A DNA stretch of 7,374 nt from the NCBI GenBank assembly GCA_023457175.1, contig JAEWMM010000184.1, positions 1-7,374 of the forward strand, read 5' to 3'. Under the pieces are notes generated by a model. It searched no databases and was not told the origin of the DNA. It saw nothing but the letters and a program-made list of their open reading frames with translations. The position numbers were made by a program, and so were the translations under genes. Source of the stretch: Bacillota bacterium (GTDB taxonomy: Bacteria > Bacillota > Clostridia > Oscillospirales > Ruminococcaceae). Below are positions 5,922 through 7,374 of the stretch, piece by piece. Numbering within the stretch: the first letter of the stretch is position 1; every line of letters begins with the position of its first letter.

Positions 5922-6977
5922 CTATCTGGTCAGAATGGCTTCCAGTTGGTCCAGAACACGGTTTAAAATATCCTCCCGCGCGACGCTGATGCGGATGAGG
6001 TGTTCATCAAACTGCCGCAGCGAAATATCCTGCGCGTGCAGCGCGTCGCTGACCGATTGTGCGTCCTCAAGCCACAGCAGCACAAAGTTGACGACCGACG
6101 GATAGACAATCATTTTTTGCGTAGCGCGTCTTGCTATATCGGCCAGCCTCTGTTTCATCATGACCATCAGGCGGCTGATTTCGGCCAGCGTCGCCTGCCG
6201 GTATTCGGGATGTTGGAGTAAAACGGTGGCGATCAGCTGATCGACCGCGCTGACGTTATAGGCGTCGCGCACCGAGCGCAGCGCGTAGGTCAGCTCCCGC
6301 GTCGAGACGGCAAAACCGACGCGGACGCCCGCCGCGCCCATCGCCTTGGACAGCGTGCGCAGCACAATGAGATGCTCGTATTTGCCCGCCAGATCGAGCA
6401 CCGATTGGTCGGAAAAATCCATATAGGCCTCGTCGATGACGACAAGGCAATCAAGCGCTTCGATCAAACGGATCACGTCGGCCCGCGAGAGCTGCGACCC
6501 GCTGGGGTTGTTCGGGTTTGAAAAGATGACGAGGTCGGCGTTACACCGTTTTGCCCCCTCGATAAGCATATCGGCGGTAAAGGTCATATCCGGCAAGCGT
6601 GGCAGCTTTACAGCATTTCGCCCGAAGATAGCCGCATTGCTCCAATAGCTGCCAAAGTCGCGTTCGACGCCGAGCACAACGCCTCCAAGCGGAATCAACC
6701 GCCCGACGATCATATTGATCAGCTCGTCCGAGCCGTTCCCCGGTACGACGCATTCGGCGTCGACCGAAAACGCCTTGGCATAGGCGCTGCGCAGCGCGAC
6801 GGTGCAATCGTCGGGATAGCAGTTGAGGTTGAGTTGCGTCGTAAGCGCCTCGGCAATTTCTCTCATGATCGGCGCGGGGACGGGCATGCAGCTCTCGTTG
6901 GCGTCAAGCCGCGTCGTGTAGCCGGTACCGCAATAAGTAAAGGGCGTCAGCGACGCCAAGACAGGGTTTAATCGCAT
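5922..6977 (-). CDS. hisC: Histidinol-phosphate aminotransferase HisC
   Basis: HisC is a PLP enzyme that transfers an amino group from glutamate to imidazole acetol phosphate, giving histidinol phosphate. The 351-aa product is a full fold-type I aminotransferase. The substrate region LDANES is at 24-29. PGNGSDEL (79-86) binds the cofactor phosphate region. NPNNPSG (154-160) and IDEAY (181-185, D182, Y185) contact the PLP ring. The Schiff-base lysine is K211 in RTLSKAMG, followed by GVRVGF (217-222). The ATG is preceded by AAGGGGG about 7 nt upstream, and hisD ends 17 nt before it. A role in aromatic aminotransfer is also known for some HisC proteins, but the operon context supports histidine. 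Confidence 0.97.
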   Translation of the reverse strand: MRLNPVLASLTPFTYCGTGYTTRLDANESCMPVPAPIMREIAEALTTQLNLNCYPDDCTVALRSAYAKAFSVDAECVVPGNGSDELINMIVGRLIPLGGVVLGVERDFGSYWSNAAIFGRNAVKLPRLPDMTFTADMLIEGAKRCNADLVIFSNPNNPSGSQLSRADVIRLIEALDCLVVIDEAYMDFSDQSVLDLAGKYEHLIVLRTLSKAMGAAGVRVGFAVSTRELTYALRSVRDAYNVSAVDQLIATVLLQHPEYRQATLAEISRLMVMMKQRLADIARRATQKMIVYPSVVNFVLLWLEDAQSVSDALHAQDISLRQFDEHLIRISVAREDILNRVLDQLEAILTR

Positions 6978-6994
6978 GGTGGTTCCCCCTTTTG

Positions 6995-7374
6995 CTAAAG
7001 CGCGTCGTCAAGGCGTACCTGCACCGCGTTGCCGTGGGCCGAGAGCCCCTCGCGCTGTGCGATGGTCAGAATATCGTCGGCACTTTGCCGCATAGCCTCC
7101 TTGGTGTAATACAAAAACGCGCTGCGCTTGACAAAGCTGTCGACGCCCAGCGGCGAGAAAAACCGGGCGGTGCCGCCGGTCGGCAGCACATGGTTGGGGC
7201 CGGCGTAATAATCGCCCAATGGCTCAGGCGTATATTCCCCGAGAAATACCGAACCCGCATTATCCAAAACGCCCAGCAGCCGCATCGGCTCCCGAACCTG
7301 CACCTCAAGATGCTCAGGCGCCAGCGTATTGGTCAGCCCGATCATTTGCGCTTCGCTCTCGCACAGGATGATTG
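6995..7374 (-). CDS. hisD: Histidinol dehydrogenase HisD, C-terminal part only
   Basis: HisD is the zinc- and NAD-dependent enzyme that oxidises histidinol to histidine in two steps, the end of the pathway. Only about the last 125 residues are in the window; the frame stays open to the right edge, and the first complete codon begins at 7372. The catalytic Glu-His pair is seen in LAPEHLEV. GDYYAGPNHVLPT holds a zinc-ligand aspartate and the conserved tail, and GLSAHGNAV near the end holds the zinc-ligand histidine. Full-length HisD is about 430 residues, so roughly 70 percent lies beyond the window. An internal ATG at 7343-7345 is not the true start, because the homologous sequence continues upstream (ILCESEAQ). 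The stop is TAG. Confidence 0.95.
   Translation of the reverse strand, partial: IILCESEAQMIGLTNTLAPEHLEVQVREPMRLLGVLDNAGSVFLGEYTPEPLGDYYAGPNHVLPTGGTARFFSPLGVDSFVKRSAFLYYTKEAMRQSADDILTIAQREGLSAHGNAVQVRLDDAL

Noticed and set aside
7343..7345. ATG as the start of a short 116-aa gene
   Set aside because: Conserved HisD sequence continues upstream of it to the window edge, so it is an internal methionine.

Overview
This 7.4 kb window looks like chromosomal DNA from a Gram-positive anaerobe of the class Clostridia, probably an Oscillospiraceae/Ruminococcaceae-like lineage. The basis is AGGAGG-type ribosome binding sites with TTG/ATG starts, a moderately high GC content, a compact hisD-C-B-H-A-F-I operon, and an RluA-family pseudouridine synthase carrying the NRIDRNTGG variant motif. 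The taxonomic placement is inference from sequence style; no search was run.

Layout from left to right. A radC-family gene (minus strand, 27-707) starts at a TTG behind a strong Shine-Dalgarno and has a plausible sigma-A promoter upstream. The 436-bp gap that follows holds a tandem palindromic repeat (one full 110-bp unit plus a 49-bp partial unit) between a pair of 13-bp inverted repeats. Next comes an RluC/RluD-type rRNA pseudouridine synthase gene (plus strand, 1144-2115). A 633-bp non-coding stretch (2116-2748) separates it from the converging his operon. This stretch contains a chain of short hairpins, a segment bracketed by two identical 19-nt hairpins, and a 42-bp perfect palindrome with a T8 tract that should terminate his transcription.

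From 2749 to the right edge, all on the minus strand, lies most of the histidine operon. In transcription order it is hisD (3' part only), hisC, hisB, hisH, hisA, hisF, hisI. Together they encode the steps from phosphoribosyl-AMP to histidine, except the histidinol-phosphate phosphatase. hisG, hisE and the phosphatase are not in the window. HisI is a stand-alone cyclohydrolase, not a HisIE fusion. Genes are spaced 17 nt or less, or overlap, everywhere except hisB-hisH.

The most interesting observation is at that exception. The 179-bp hisB-hisH gap is filled by an inverted copy of the repeat seen upstream of the pseudouridine synthase gene, flanked by a perfect 9-bp direct repeat (TATGCGTTA). 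Removing the element and one copy of the 9-mer restores a 19-nt gap with the hisB stop and hisH Shine-Dalgarno intact. This is what a MITE-like insertion with target-site duplication would leave. The copies also differ by a compensatory base-pair change in an internal hairpin. No new protein-coding system was seen; the novelty here is in the repeat elements.
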